A stretch of DNA of 64,000 nt from Bacteroides neonati (GTDB lineage: Bacteria; Bacteroidota; Bacteroidia; Bacteroidales; Bacteroidaceae). A program made the translations under genes and the position numbers. Under the pieces are notes generated by a model. The model saw nothing but the letters and a program-made list of their open reading frames with translations, did no database searches and had not been told where the DNA came from. This document shows positions 35,728 to 45,256 of the stretch, one piece after another. Within the stretch, counting starts at the first letter, position 1. Each line of letters opens with the position of its first letter. The DNA lies in contig NZ_HG726020.1 of NCBI RefSeq assembly GCF_000499785.1, positions 771,515 through 835,514 of the forward strand. The letters run 5' to 3'.

Positions 35728-35735
35728 CAAATATA
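35728..35735 (-). promoter_or_regulatory. Predicted dinB -7 element
   Basis: Minus-strand TATATTTG (complement of CAAATATA), only 12 bp before the ATG at 35715, so the leader would be under 10 nt. Confidence 0.5.
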
Positions 35736-35853
35736 CATGATAATTTTTAGGATTCTTATTGTAAGCCTTAAAAACTCTTCTCTCAAGATTTAGTATATTG
35801 GGGCTACAGTCTTCTTAGTACAACAGCACAAGAAAGAGAGCTAAATTGAATAT

Positions 35854-35890
35854 AAAAAACCTGCGAACGAGTATTGGCTCAATTCGCAGG
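35854..35890 (-). terminator. Terminator of the SusC/SusD/GH18 operon
   Basis: CCTGCGAA (35860-35867) pairs with TTCGCAGG (35883-35890) with a 15-nt loop; on the minus strand it is followed by six T. It closes the operon after the LamG-type lipoprotein. Confidence 0.82.
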
Positions 35891-35934
35891 CTTCCCTTTT
35901 TCGCTTAAAAAACTACTCCTAATTTATTCAAACA

Positions 35935-37080
35935 TTACTCAATAGCTACTGGAGTATCTAGTGTTTTAATTGTTATACCATTAGTCGTTCCTTCTATACG
36001 ACCAGTAGCATCTTTAATAACTCCGCCTATTTGATTTTCAGATCCATCCAGTTTATAATAGAGTACCAAACCATCCGATTTCGGATCAACAGACAACATA
36101 TTTTGGTTAAGTTGATTTTGAGTACGCGCAACGCTCCATACACGGACTTCACTCATATATCCATTCAATGGACGTTCTCCCCATGGAAATCTTGGAATCT
36201 TACCGATATTAAAACCAACATCTGAATTCGGATCAAAACCGGCAATACCCCAAGCCGATTCAGCCCATTTAGTTCCATTAACATAAATAGTAGTTCTCCC
36301 CGATGGTTGATCATAAGTCAAGGCTACGTGATACCAGCGTTTAGTCATCAATTTATCCGTTGTATGATAGTTCTGCGTTCCTGCAGCTTCCAAAACATCG
36401 TTGGGAACTCCAGGAGCGTCACCAATACGGAAAATCATTACACCTTCAGTCCCCATAATCGTATTATTATTAGATAAACGATTGACATACAGAAGTGTTT
36501 CGTACGTAAATGATGAGAAGAAAGTTCCAACTGGGAATTTTATTGAGATATACTGACTACTAAATGTACCAACTTTGGTAATCTTTATAGGCTTAGAGAG
36601 AAAAAAATACGCAATGCTTTCTCCAGGAAGAGTAGACACAGAAGACGACTGTACAGACACAGGCAAAATAAATGTTTTCCCTTCTTCCAGCGTTCCTAGA
36701 TTGGATAGTTCCAAAATTACGTTATCCGCATACAGCTTTCCACTTGGAATAATTGAAATTGAGCTACTTAGCTTTACATGAGATACATCAAACATCTCGT
36801 AAGTTGTTCCATATTTCGCGTTGTATTCTTCAACCACGCTAGGATCGGCTATAGCATACGATACAGCTATTTGCGAAGAGGCCATAGTAGAAAGTCTTGA
36901 AGTTAAGTTGAAAGTCATCACATCGCTTTCGTCTTCCACCGAGAGAGTATATTCCTTATTTTCGAAATAAACCTTAGATTCCAGCAGCTTACTCTCTGAA
37001 TCGTTGCAAGCACTCATCAGCAGTAATATGCCTCCCAATACCCAATAATTGAATATATGTTTATTCATAATTCTTTTCAT
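35935..37080 (-). CDS. DUF1735/LamG-type surface lipoprotein of the PUL
   Basis: A 381-residue lipoprotein (lipobox LMSAC, Cys25). The first part (about 30-160) is of the DUF1735 type common in Bacteroides surface glycan-binding proteins. From about 170 onward is a LamG/concanavalin-like lectin fold, with RWYHVALTYDQPSGRTTIYVNG and NGYMSEVRVWSVART as signatures. No catalytic residues are evident, so a glycan-binding role is inferred. Last gene of the PUL, following the GH18. ATG at 37068 is an alternative start. Confidence 0.87.
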   Translation of the reverse strand: MKRIMNKHIFNYWVLGGILLLMSACNDSESKLLESKVYFENKEYTLSVEDESDVMTFNLTSRLSTMASSQIAVSYAIADPSVVEEYNAKYGTTYEMFDVSHVKLSSSISIIPSGKLYADNVILELSNLGTLEEGKTFILPVSVQSSSVSTLPGESIAYFFLSKPIKITKVGTFSSQYISIKFPVGTFFSSFTYETLLYVNRLSNNNTIMGTEGVMIFRIGDAPGVPNDVLEAAGTQNYHTTDKLMTKRWYHVALTYDQPSGRTTIYVNGTKWAESAWGIAGFDPNSDVGFNIGKIPRFPWGERPLNGYMSEVRVWSVARTQNQLNQNMLSVDPKSDGLVLYYKLDGSENQIGGVIKDATGRIEGTTNGITIKTLDTPVAIE

Positions 37081-37107
37081 TTTATTAATTTACAAATTCA
37101 CCGATTC

Positions 37108-38232
37108 TTATAGCTTATTTTTTGATTCATCTTGTCCAGTTTTCCATTCGTTGAAAACCTTCTGATTTATCTGAATGGCCTGACGCATCCACTTATAGTT
37201 AGGAGTGTTATCATAGTCTTTGTCGAAGCGGTAAGCCCCCACTCCACCTTTGTAACCTTTTGATGGCATATTGGCAGCTTGCCCCAGCAGCCCTCCACCA
37301 GTGGGAGCGTAGGCTTCAAAATTTTCTGTAGTGATGATTGTCTTAGGATCAATACCATAGTGTTCAAGGCTAGGTCTAGAGGAGCCATAACTCTGTGTTA
37401 TCCAATAGTCAACATAACCATCCAATTCAGTGGTAAGACCACTAATGCTACCATCAATACAAATCAATTTGTGTCCTTTACCTTCTGGGTCGCTCATCGG
37501 ACCGATGTATTTATTCATTTCCTTAACCAAGTAAATCAAGTGCTTATTCGTACTCAACGTTCCATCCATATCGAATACACCACTTCCAATTTCCCAGTCA
37601 ACATCATAACCGTCCCAGTCGTTTGCGTACAGAGAGTCGCACAGCGCTTTAGCAAACTTCGCCAAACATGCATAATGGTTTTCACTTTCAAATTGACCTT
37701 CAAATCCCCAATATTTCCAGCGAGCTTGTTTTTTTGCTTCTTCCAATTTGGATTCACTCCAACCTTCATCCTCTGCCTGCTTTTCTACATCCGCATATAC
37801 CGCACCAGGAGTTTTTCCCTTACCTATAAATGAAAGAAGACTCACTTCCAGCAACTTCGTACCTTTGACCTTTTGCACAAACTCTTTGTCTGCCTTCTGT
37901 TCAGGAGTGATGTCGTAGCGACCGGGAGCACCGCTCCACATCGAAACTATATCCATGCTATCTGGCATCGAAGTTAGATATCCTCTTCGATAAGCTCCAG
38001 CAGGAGACCAGTTGGAATACCATCCAAAAGCTACGGGACGTCCGTAGTTCCAGGAAGTTGCCTTGTATGCACGCAAGTCGGCATAATAAGCCTCACTCTC
38101 CGCATTGTTCATTGTATTGTATCCACCGATATGCTCAATCTCTATATTTTCCACATCAGTACAAGCAGTCGCCATCATGCCAAACAACGGAACTAAATAT
38201 AATATTTTTTTTAATGTTTTCATATTTTTCAT
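37108..38232 (-). CDS. GH18 endoglycosidase-like lipoprotein
   Basis: A 374-residue lipoprotein (lipobox ATAC, Cys24) with a GH18 TIM barrel. DGYDVDWE gives the catalytic motif DxxDxDxE (Asp207, Asp210, Asp212, Glu214); Glu214 is the general acid. AFGWYSNWSP and SYGSSRP sit where barrel strands are expected. In Bacteroides PULs, such GH18 lipoproteins are usually endo-beta-N-acetylglucosaminidases that release N-glycans from glycoproteins at the cell surface, so an N-glycan substrate is likely. It follows susD by 28 nt. Confidence 0.92.
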   Translation of the reverse strand: MKNMKTLKKILYLVPLFGMMATACTDVENIEIEHIGGYNTMNNAESEAYYADLRAYKATSWNYGRPVAFGWYSNWSPAGAYRRGYLTSMPDSMDIVSMWSGAPGRYDITPEQKADKEFVQKVKGTKLLEVSLLSFIGKGKTPGAVYADVEKQAEDEGWSESKLEEAKKQARWKYWGFEGQFESENHYACLAKFAKALCDSLYANDWDGYDVDWEIGSGVFDMDGTLSTNKHLIYLVKEMNKYIGPMSDPEGKGHKLICIDGSISGLTTELDGYVDYWITQSYGSSRPSLEHYGIDPKTIITTENFEAYAPTGGGLLGQAANMPSKGYKGGVGAYRFDKDYDNTPNYKWMRQAIQINQKVFNEWKTGQDESKNKL

Positions 38233-38260
38233 TTTGTATTAAAATAATTACCACAGATTA

Positions 38261-39898
38261 TCACTTGCAGTCCCACCACAAACGGGTTGAAGATTTATCC
38301 TCACCGCCCTTACCATTATTAAACAACTGCAAAGCAGCTCCATAAATAGCCTTTCCATCAGTCGTTTCATAAAAACTTGTAGGATAAATCATACGGCGGA
38401 CCCCTCCTTCTTTAGTTGCTCCTTGGGTGGCACCTCTATTTTGCATAACAGGATTCAATTTCGGATAACCGGTTCTTCTCCACTCTGTCCATGCCTCTTG
38501 ACCATTCGGGAATAATGCAATCCATTTCTGAATCATGATCTTCTCCAACTTCTGCTCTGAACTACCTTCAAATTTAGCAGTAGAAGAAGAAGGAGCAGCG
38601 AAACTACAAGCATATGGTCCTGCAAATTCATGTTTTACCGGCACCCTACCAGAGTTCATGTAATTATCCACAGAAGAAGTTACTCCATTTTCCTGGAACG
38701 ACATTTCGATACCTTGTTTATAGAGCACATCGGCACTGCCAAACTCAGCTCCCCATACCAAAGCTGCTTCGGCACGTAGAAAATAAACCTCGGAAGCACG
38801 TAGCCAATAAGTCGGAGTACTACTTTGAATATTAGGTTTGGAAAATAACTTATAAGTATCATTCTGTGCAAAAGTATGACCGGCGGGAATAGCTTGGTAT
38901 TTCTTGCCATCATAAGCAATTTGCCCTAATGTACTTTTATCATCCACCGGTTTGAAATAAGCACTTAAACGGGGATCAGCATAGCCCATTAGGTAGGAGA
39001 ATATGGACGAGCCCATGCGTGACTCATTGTATGTTTCAGACAGCCATTCGATATTATTACGGAAAGTAATACCTGCTCCCACACTCATTTGGGCTTCATC
39101 ACCTTTTTCAATCATGACACCAATAGAATGTCCGATAGCCTGAGATACATACTTTTTAGCCATTTGTTCATCAGCAAATCGAATACGCATTGCTAGACGA
39201 AGCATCAGCGAATTGGCATACTTCACCCATTTCTTTGTATCACCAGCATAAACAGCATCGTAATCTGCCATTACAGTTACACCAGTTCCAGCTTTCTTTG
39301 TCAACAAATCAATGGCATCTGTCAAGTCCTGAAACATGGAACTGTACACATCTTTCTCCGCATCAAATGGAATATTCATTGTTGCGTCAGCCGCATGCAA
39401 GTATGGCATCGGTCCGAAAGACTCTAATGCTTTATGCCATGCTGAAATTTTTAGTATTTGTGCCAATGCAAAAACTTCCGGAGTATTGTTCACTTCTGAA
39501 TATAGCTTCAATCTCTTCCATGGATCAAGCGGATTAGTATATGAACGAGTATAAGTACCCTCAATCCAACCATTAATTAAAAAATAAGTTGTATTGTTAT
39601 TCCCTGATCCCCAGCCGCTAGAGTTATTTTGTCCAAAAAAACCACTCCAAGAATCGGCGGACAGATGATAGTCAGTCTGATATTGGTTAATTATATCCGT
39701 ATCATCAGCCTGTGTACCTACCGGAAAAACAGATCTTTCCATGGCCGTAACCAGACCACCAACGGCATAACCATCCGCTACTCCCTCTTCAGGAGTCATC
39801 TCTAATAAATTCGTATTGATTTTTTCAAAATCACATGATACAAATAACGCCACGGCACATATACCTGCTAAGAGTTTATATTGATTTATCCTTTTCAT
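38261..39898 (-). CDS. SusD/RagB-family glycan-binding lipoprotein
   Basis: A 545-residue lipoprotein (lipobox FVSC, Cys22) of the SusD-like family. N-terminal CDFEKINTN, YSEVNNTPEVFALAQILK and the C-terminal EAWTEWRRTGYP are typical. SusD proteins lid the SusC channel and bind glycan at the surface. It is 15 nt after susC in the same operon, which fixes it as the cognate pair. Confidence 0.95.
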   Translation of the reverse strand: MKRINQYKLLAGICAVALFVSCDFEKINTNLLEMTPEEGVADGYAVGGLVTAMERSVFPVGTQADDTDIINQYQTDYHLSADSWSGFFGQNNSSGWGSGNNNTTYFLINGWIEGTYTRSYTNPLDPWKRLKLYSEVNNTPEVFALAQILKISAWHKALESFGPMPYLHAADATMNIPFDAEKDVYSSMFQDLTDAIDLLTKKAGTGVTVMADYDAVYAGDTKKWVKYANSLMLRLAMRIRFADEQMAKKYVSQAIGHSIGVMIEKGDEAQMSVGAGITFRNNIEWLSETYNESRMGSSIFSYLMGYADPRLSAYFKPVDDKSTLGQIAYDGKKYQAIPAGHTFAQNDTYKLFSKPNIQSSTPTYWLRASEVYFLRAEAALVWGAEFGSADVLYKQGIEMSFQENGVTSSVDNYMNSGRVPVKHEFAGPYACSFAAPSSSTAKFEGSSEQKLEKIMIQKWIALFPNGQEAWTEWRRTGYPKLNPVMQNRGATQGATKEGGVRRMIYPTSFYETTDGKAIYGAALQLFNNGKGGEDKSSTRLWWDCK

Positions 39899-39913
39899 AA
39901 TAAAGATAGTCTA

Positions 39914-42900
39914 TTATAATTTAAATTTAATTCCAAAACCGAAGCTACGAACGCTTGGTTGCATAAAGTAGTCGTTACCTTGTCCGTAAGTGCTTGTAGA
40001 AGGAGTCAGCTCCGGGTCGAACGGAGCCTTACAATACAACATCCAAGGGTTGTTTGCAATAAACGAAACCGATACATCTTTCAATATATTACCAAACCAT
40101 TTATCAGGCATGGTATAGCTGAGTGTTAACTCTTGTAGACGAATATTAGTTGCATTGTACACGTAATAGCCAGACGTTTCATAGTTGCCAGAACCAATCA
40201 TCTGATAATAGGTTTTTGCATCTACTCTGCCTTGTCCTTTTAATAGAGCACCACCTTCATCGCGAGCTTCAGCCGAGCGTTTAGATACGCCAAAACGATC
40301 GAGCAAAGCTTCAGTAGAAGAAGTCACAACTCCCCCAAAACGTCCATTTATCAAGAAGCTAAGGCCAAATCCTTTGTATGACAATACATTGCTCCAGCCC
40401 ATATTAAAGTCTGGAGAAGTCTTTCCCAGATAAACGGGTTCACCTCTTTCCAAACCATATGAACCATCACTCTTTACTTCCACATATCCCAAATGGTCTT
40501 TTTTAAGGAAGGTATTCGCATAGATATCATGGATGCTACCACCTACTTTCAGAAGCACACGACCTTTATCTTTGGATACTTCAGGAATATTAATCGGATC
40601 TTCCATTAAAGCAGTATGATAATTATTGACCATCTCCTTTATTTCATTGACATTGCGTGAAAAAGTCAAAGTAGAAGAGAAAGACAATCCGTTTTTAAGT
40701 TGATCATTGTAACCCAACGAAGCCTCCCAACCACGATTCTCTACATCACCTGCCTGCAAATAAATTTGCTTGTATCCGGTATATGCGGGAAGGGTACCCA
40801 AAAATGTTTGATTCTTTGTATTAGAATGGTAATAAGTAACTTCTGCACTCAACCTATTCCACAAACGCAAACTCAAACCAACTTCACGAGATTTGGTACG
40901 TTCTGCTTTAAAGTCGGTGAACGGGTAAATATAGGACGGTTGCAAAATACCACCCACAATTACTTCGGTCACTGTACCTGGAGTCAAACCCGAACGAGAA
41001 ACCGGAGCACCTACTTCAGTGTAAGAGCCACGTATCTTTAAATAAGAGATAAATTTAGGTAATGTCACCATTTCAGAGACAATAGCCGACAAACCAATAG
41101 AAGGATAGAAGAAAGACTCTTCATTCGTGTTTACCAAACGGGAGTTCCAATCGTTACGTCCGGTTAATGTCAGATAGAGCATACTTTTCCAACCTAACTC
41201 CACATTGCCAAAAGCTGCATAATTACGCAAAGAAGCATCGCCTCCCTTTTCAGAAATACGCCCATTGGTCGGGTCGATATTGGCTGCGATAAATTTATTG
41301 GTTGCGCCAGCCAAAGTTCCTTTGTATCCTCTCTCAATCGACCAATAATTGGAGTAACTCCAACCAAAGTTAGCAGCAAGACTGAAATCCTGAATACGTT
41401 TGTTGACATTCATCATAAAATCAGCATACTCCTGACGGTCATTATAGTTGCTATATCCGTAATGTCCTTTCTTACCTTCCGCAAATTTCTGATCAGAAGA
41501 TGCATAAATTTTACGCTCAAATCTGACATTGGTGTCATCCATTCTAAAGCGGGTAGCAACATTCAGCCAATCAGTAATTGTATAAGTTAATCCTACATTG
41601 AACATATAACGACTCTTTTCATTGGTGGCCACATTGCGATAAGCAGTCCAATAAGGGTTCTGAGAAGCATAAGTCGATTCGGCAATAGGCCAATATTGTA
41701 CTGGCAGTTTACGACTTTCATCGTAGCGTTCAAAAGTCTTGATGTCCTCAAAGTTTTCACCACGTGGAAACAGATAAGCAGCCATCACCGGATTCCAATA
41801 CTGACCTTGTGATACCATATTCTTATCTTTTTGTTTCACATACGACGCTCCAAGATCGAGTTGCAACTTTTCATTTAAAAATGTAGATGTATTGCGAATA
41901 GTAAAGTTCAAGCGATCATATGTATTATTAGGCACGATACCACTGGAGTTAGTTGATGAAACAGAGGCAAAAGTCTGATTCTGTTTAGTTCCTGTGGTCA
42001 ACGTAAGTGAATTAATAAAATTCATACCCGTATTGAAGAAGTCATTCTTCGGATCATAGCTCGACGGAGTAGATAATTGCTCTCCCCAACTGTCATACAT
42101 GTCTTTCTTATTTCCATATGTATTCTGGAATTCGGGTGTCATGTATGCCTTACTAAATTCAGTAGAAGAAGAGAATTGTACCGAAAGTTTTCCTTCTTTA
42201 CCCTTTTTAGTAGTAACTAGAATTACACCATTGGCAGCACTACTACCATATAAAGCGGCAGCCGATGGGCCACTTAATACCGAAAGACTTTCAATATCTT
42301 CAGGGTTAAAATCGGCAATACCTTCCGTCCCAGCCTTACCTTCGCCCATGATACCACTATCTGTATTTCCCATATTCGTATTAAATAAAGGGATACCATC
42401 TACTACATATAGAACATTGTTATCGCCTTCAATAGATTTTGCACCACGCATAACTACGCGGGTAGCACCACCAACACCACTTGCACTCTTGTTGATATTC
42501 ACACCGGCGATCTTACCGTTCAAAGAGTTTATAAAATTGGCATCTTTCACGTTAGTAAGGTCAGATCCTTTTATTTGCTGTACATTATATGATAATGCCT
42601 TTTCAGCACGTTTGATACCCAACGCCGTAACAACAACTTCGTCCAACACTTCTGTGTCTTGTGCCAAAGTAATTTGATAAAACTCTTTCTTTGAAACAGT
42701 TATCATTTGAGTAGCATACCCTATATAGGATACTTTCAATACCGATTTCTCAGGTACTTTTAGTGTAAATTCTCCATCAATATCAGATATTGTACCTGTA
42801 GAAGTTTCATTTATGGATATATTTACTCCAATCAACGGTTCTCCACCCGTATCGATAATTTTTCCGCGGATATTTTTAATCGCTTGTGTAGCTATAGGTT

Positions 42901-43240
42901 TCTGCTCAGTAATAATGATGTAATTACCTTGAATTTGATAAGTGAAACCTGTTTCTTTTAAGATTACGTCAAGTGCGATTGACACTAATGCATTTTTCAA
43001 GTTTAGATTGGCAATTTCCTTGCCTTTTAATTGTGAATCACTATAATTTATAGACATTTTGGACTGTCTTTCGACAACTTTCAAAGCATCAATCACTGTG
43101 ATTTTTTTCTGCTGGACAGTAATTTTACTATCATTTTGAGCAAAAGAAGAAGTCTGCATAAGCAACAATAGGCTTAAAAAAGTAAGAAAGGCTCCTTTTT
43201 GTGCTATTAGTTCTGCTATTTTTTCGTAAGTTTGTAGCAT
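39914..43240 (-). CDS. SusC/RagA TonB-dependent transporter with STN signalling domain
   Basis: An 1108-residue outer-membrane transporter. Signal peptide (to about residue 35), STN domain (about 45-110; KITVIDALKVVERQSKM), carboxypeptidase-regulatory-like domain (about 122-205), TonB box/plug (EVVVTALGIKR through GNDNVLYVVDG-type segment, about 205-330), then the 22-strand barrel. The STN domain marks it as a transducer that contacts the FecR anti-sigma factor, whose gene lies directly upstream. Order sigma, FecR, SusC, SusD is the classical trans-envelope switch. Confidence 0.96.
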   Translation of the reverse strand: MLQTYEKIAELIAQKGAFLTFLSLLLLMQTSSFAQNDSKITVQQKKITVIDALKVVERQSKMSINYSDSQLKGKEIANLNLKNALVSIALDVILKETGFTYQIQGNYIIITEQKPIATQAIKNIRGKIIDTGGEPLIGVNISINETSTGTISDIDGEFTLKVPEKSVLKVSYIGYATQMITVSKKEFYQITLAQDTEVLDEVVVTALGIKRAEKALSYNVQQIKGSDLTNVKDANFINSLNGKIAGVNINKSASGVGGATRVVMRGAKSIEGDNNVLYVVDGIPLFNTNMGNTDSGIMGEGKAGTEGIADFNPEDIESLSVLSGPSAAALYGSSAANGVILVTTKKGKEGKLSVQFSSSTEFSKAYMTPEFQNTYGNKKDMYDSWGEQLSTPSSYDPKNDFFNTGMNFINSLTLTTGTKQNQTFASVSSTNSSGIVPNNTYDRLNFTIRNTSTFLNEKLQLDLGASYVKQKDKNMVSQGQYWNPVMAAYLFPRGENFEDIKTFERYDESRKLPVQYWPIAESTYASQNPYWTAYRNVATNEKSRYMFNVGLTYTITDWLNVATRFRMDDTNVRFERKIYASSDQKFAEGKKGHYGYSNYNDRQEYADFMMNVNKRIQDFSLAANFGWSYSNYWSIERGYKGTLAGATNKFIAANIDPTNGRISEKGGDASLRNYAAFGNVELGWKSMLYLTLTGRNDWNSRLVNTNEESFFYPSIGLSAIVSEMVTLPKFISYLKIRGSYTEVGAPVSRSGLTPGTVTEVIVGGILQPSYIYPFTDFKAERTKSREVGLSLRLWNRLSAEVTYYHSNTKNQTFLGTLPAYTGYKQIYLQAGDVENRGWEASLGYNDQLKNGLSFSSTLTFSRNVNEIKEMVNNYHTALMEDPINIPEVSKDKGRVLLKVGGSIHDIYANTFLKKDHLGYVEVKSDGSYGLERGEPVYLGKTSPDFNMGWSNVLSYKGFGLSFLINGRFGGVVTSSTEALLDRFGVSKRSAEARDEGGALLKGQGRVDAKTYYQMIGSGNYETSGYYVYNATNIRLQELTLSYTMPDKWFGNILKDVSVSFIANNPWMLYCKAPFDPELTPSTSTYGQGNDYFMQPSVRSFGFGIKFKL

Positions 43241-43315
43241 CTTTTTAGTATTAGTAATTGGTTATTATTCTAGGATCATTTTGAATAGCGTCAATATACG
43301 CTAATATTTAAAAGA

Positions 43316-43323
43316 CAAAGATT
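43316..43323 (-). promoter_or_regulatory. Possible susC promoter element
   Basis: Minus-strand AATCTTTG matches seven of eight bases of TAnnTTTG, about 75 bp before the susC ATG. An ECF-type promoter would have different sequence, so the actual regulated promoter is unproven. Confidence 0.3.
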
Positions 43324-43329
43324 TCACAT

Positions 43330-43367
43330 CCGGAAAGAACGCCCATTCTTTCCGGGTATTTTTTTAC
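43330..43367 (+). terminator. Hairpin with T-tract on the strand opposite the PUL
   Basis: Perfect 10-bp stem CCGGAAAGAA/TTCTTTCCGG (43330-43339, 43346-43355) with a 6-nt loop, followed on the plus strand by a run of seven T. It sits between fecR and susC. Minus-strand transcription gives the same stem without a T-tract. Confidence 0.6.
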
Positions 43368-43403
43368 ATAGTACATTAAGTTAAAAGGTTCTACAATAGA
43401 GTT

Positions 43404-44387
43404 CTATTTGTTAGTTATATAACATTTATTTCCTTTGATCGTATATTTTACCTCTCCTACTACTTGAGCTATAATTTCAATTACCTCCTTCAGGCTTGCC
43501 TGTTTTTGGAATCGGAAACTATAAGTATTCTTATTCAAGCTATGAAGGCTGTAAACGAATGTATAAGGAAATTTACGCTCAAGATTAGTGAATATATCTT
43601 CCAGGCACATATTACTAAAGACTAATTCTCCACGTTGCCATGCAGTTACATCTCCGATTTGGGGCAAATACAGGCTATGACTTTTCGTCTTCTTGCTATA
43701 AATAAATTGTTCATTAGGCTTTAAGATTATATTAGACATCAGATTATTAAATTCTATTTTTACACTTCCTTCCAAAAGAGTTGCAATCAACTCGTCATTT
43801 TCAGGATAAGCGTTTACATTAAACTCGGTTCCCAAAGCTGTAATCTGACAGTCATTAGCCTTCACTATAAAAGGATGTTCTTTATCCGACTTCACTTTAA
43901 AATTAGCTTCACCAATCAAATAAACGCTTCTGGTCTTACCATCGAATTGTTCCGGATACAACAATGTACTTTTTGAGTTCAACATTACATATGTACCATC
44001 GGGTAATGTCAGTTCATTAATTTCAGCCGCTGGTATATAACATTCGATCAAATCTTTTTGCGGTCTTTCTTTCTCGAGCATCAAAAATACTGAAATGGAG
44101 GATACTGCCAATAAAACAACTGCAACTGCCCTCCAAATACGTAACTGATATATTCTGTTAGTTTCAGCAGTTCTCACTCCTATATTACGTTGCATCTGTC
44201 GAATTGATTGTTTCATTCTGCAAGGTACCTTTTGCTCTCCAGCCTGACTCCATAACAGATGAAGTGCCTTTTCTTTTTCCTCGACATGTTCTTCTTTTAC
44301 GAGCCATTGTTGTACTTTTCTTCGTGTACTTAATGAATATTCATTATTGGCGAACAAATCTATGATTTGCTGAATATAGTTTTTCAT
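43404..44387 (-). CDS. FecR-family anti-sigma factor
   Basis: A 327-residue inner-membrane protein. The N-terminal about 85 residues (RKVQQWLVKEEHVEEKEKALHLLW) are the cytoplasmic sigma-binding part. A membrane helix lies at about 86-106, followed by the FecR domain (EINELTLPDGTYVMLNSKSTLLYP onward), and a C-terminal DUF4974-type domain that contacts the STN of SusC. It keeps the ECF sigma inactive until the transporter is loaded. 48 nt after the sigma gene. Confidence 0.95.
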   Translation of the reverse strand: MKNYIQQIIDLFANNEYSLSTRRKVQQWLVKEEHVEEKEKALHLLWSQAGEQKVPCRMKQSIRQMQRNIGVRTAETNRIYQLRIWRAVAVVLLAVSSISVFLMLEKERPQKDLIECYIPAAEINELTLPDGTYVMLNSKSTLLYPEQFDGKTRSVYLIGEANFKVKSDKEHPFIVKANDCQITALGTEFNVNAYPENDELIATLLEGSVKIEFNNLMSNIILKPNEQFIYSKKTKSHSLYLPQIGDVTAWQRGELVFSNMCLEDIFTNLERKFPYTFVYSLHSLNKNTYSFRFQKQASLKEVIEIIAQVVGEVKYTIKGNKCYITNK

Positions 44388-44435
44388 CGTTCTTTTTCTT
44401 TTCTTTATATACTAAATACACCTAGATGAATTGTA

Positions 44436-44987
44436 CTACTTAAATGGGAGTAAAAAAAAAGCAAAAAGAAGCACTTTTTTTAATTCTATCAACACTAAAT
44501 AGACCTGATGTTCTACTGTGCGAATAGAGATACCCAGTCTATCTGCAATTTCTTTATAGCTAATGCCCTGAAATCGATTGAGTTCGAATATCATTCTCCG
44601 ACGCTCCGGCAGTTTTTCCAAAGTCAAACGAACCACTAACAGCATTTCATTATAATATATATTTTTTAGAGCGTCTTCATTTTCCGTCAATTCCTCGAGA
44701 AGAGTCTTTTCAAAAATACTTTCCTGATATTCATGTTCTACTTGCTGATGTTTAAAGATATTCAGGACAGCGTTTCTAGTCATTATAAAAAGATAGCTAT
44801 CAAGTTCTCTTTCATTGTCTAGCCATATTGCAGGCTGTTGCCACAATTTACAGAAAATATCCTGAGCTACATCTTCTGCATCTGCTTCTGATTTAAGAAG
44901 CATTTGAGCAAAGTTTTTCACTTTTGGAAAACTTGTATTAAAAAGACGCTGATATTTAAGTTCTATCTGCCTGTCATTATATTCCAT
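44436..44987 (-). CDS. ECF sigma factor of the FecI type
   Basis: A 183-residue protein: region 2 with LLKSEADAEDVAQDIFCKLW (about 30-49) and region 4 helix-turn-helix with GISYKEIADRLGISIRTVEHQVY (about 142-164). The C-terminal tail is hydrophobic and Lys/Leu-rich (LLFAFFLLPF), which is unusual in a soluble factor and could favour membrane or anti-sigma contact. First gene of the PUL, paired with FecR. Confidence 0.93.
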   Translation of the reverse strand: MEYNDRQIELKYQRLFNTSFPKVKNFAQMLLKSEADAEDVAQDIFCKLWQQPAIWLDNERELDSYLFIMTRNAVLNIFKHQQVEHEYQESIFEKTLLEELTENEDALKNIYYNEMLLVVRLTLEKLPERRRMIFELNRFQGISYKEIADRLGISIRTVEHQVYLVLIELKKVLLFAFFLLPFK

Positions 44988-45189
44988 TTCAGTATCATTT
45001 TGTCCTTTTAAATAGTAAAAGTATATATTCCCTTTGCACTTGGATGCAACAGCAACTAAAGATTAACACTTATTTGCAATTAAACATATTCACAGTTTCC
45101 GATAAGAGTAAGAAGCGAGCAAAAAAAGAAAACGAGAGCAGTTAATATTTTATTATTTACATAAACGATAAAGTAAACAATTATTATAC

Positions 45190-45239
45190 AATAGATTAAG
45201 AGCCATATACACCTAGGTATATATGGCTCTTAATCTATT
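45190..45239 (-). terminator. 48-bp near-perfect palindrome after tmRNA
   Basis: A 50-base stretch reads the same on both strands apart from one mismatched pair near its centre (core ACCTAGGT). Its arms begin AATAGATTAAGAGCCATATA. It lies 18 bp beyond the tmRNA 3' end and about 200 bp upstream of the sigma gene start. It is a very stable hairpin, but the T-tract is poor on both strands. Probably the tmRNA terminator. Confidence 0.6.
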
Positions 45240-45256
45240 CTTATTATCATCAAAAG

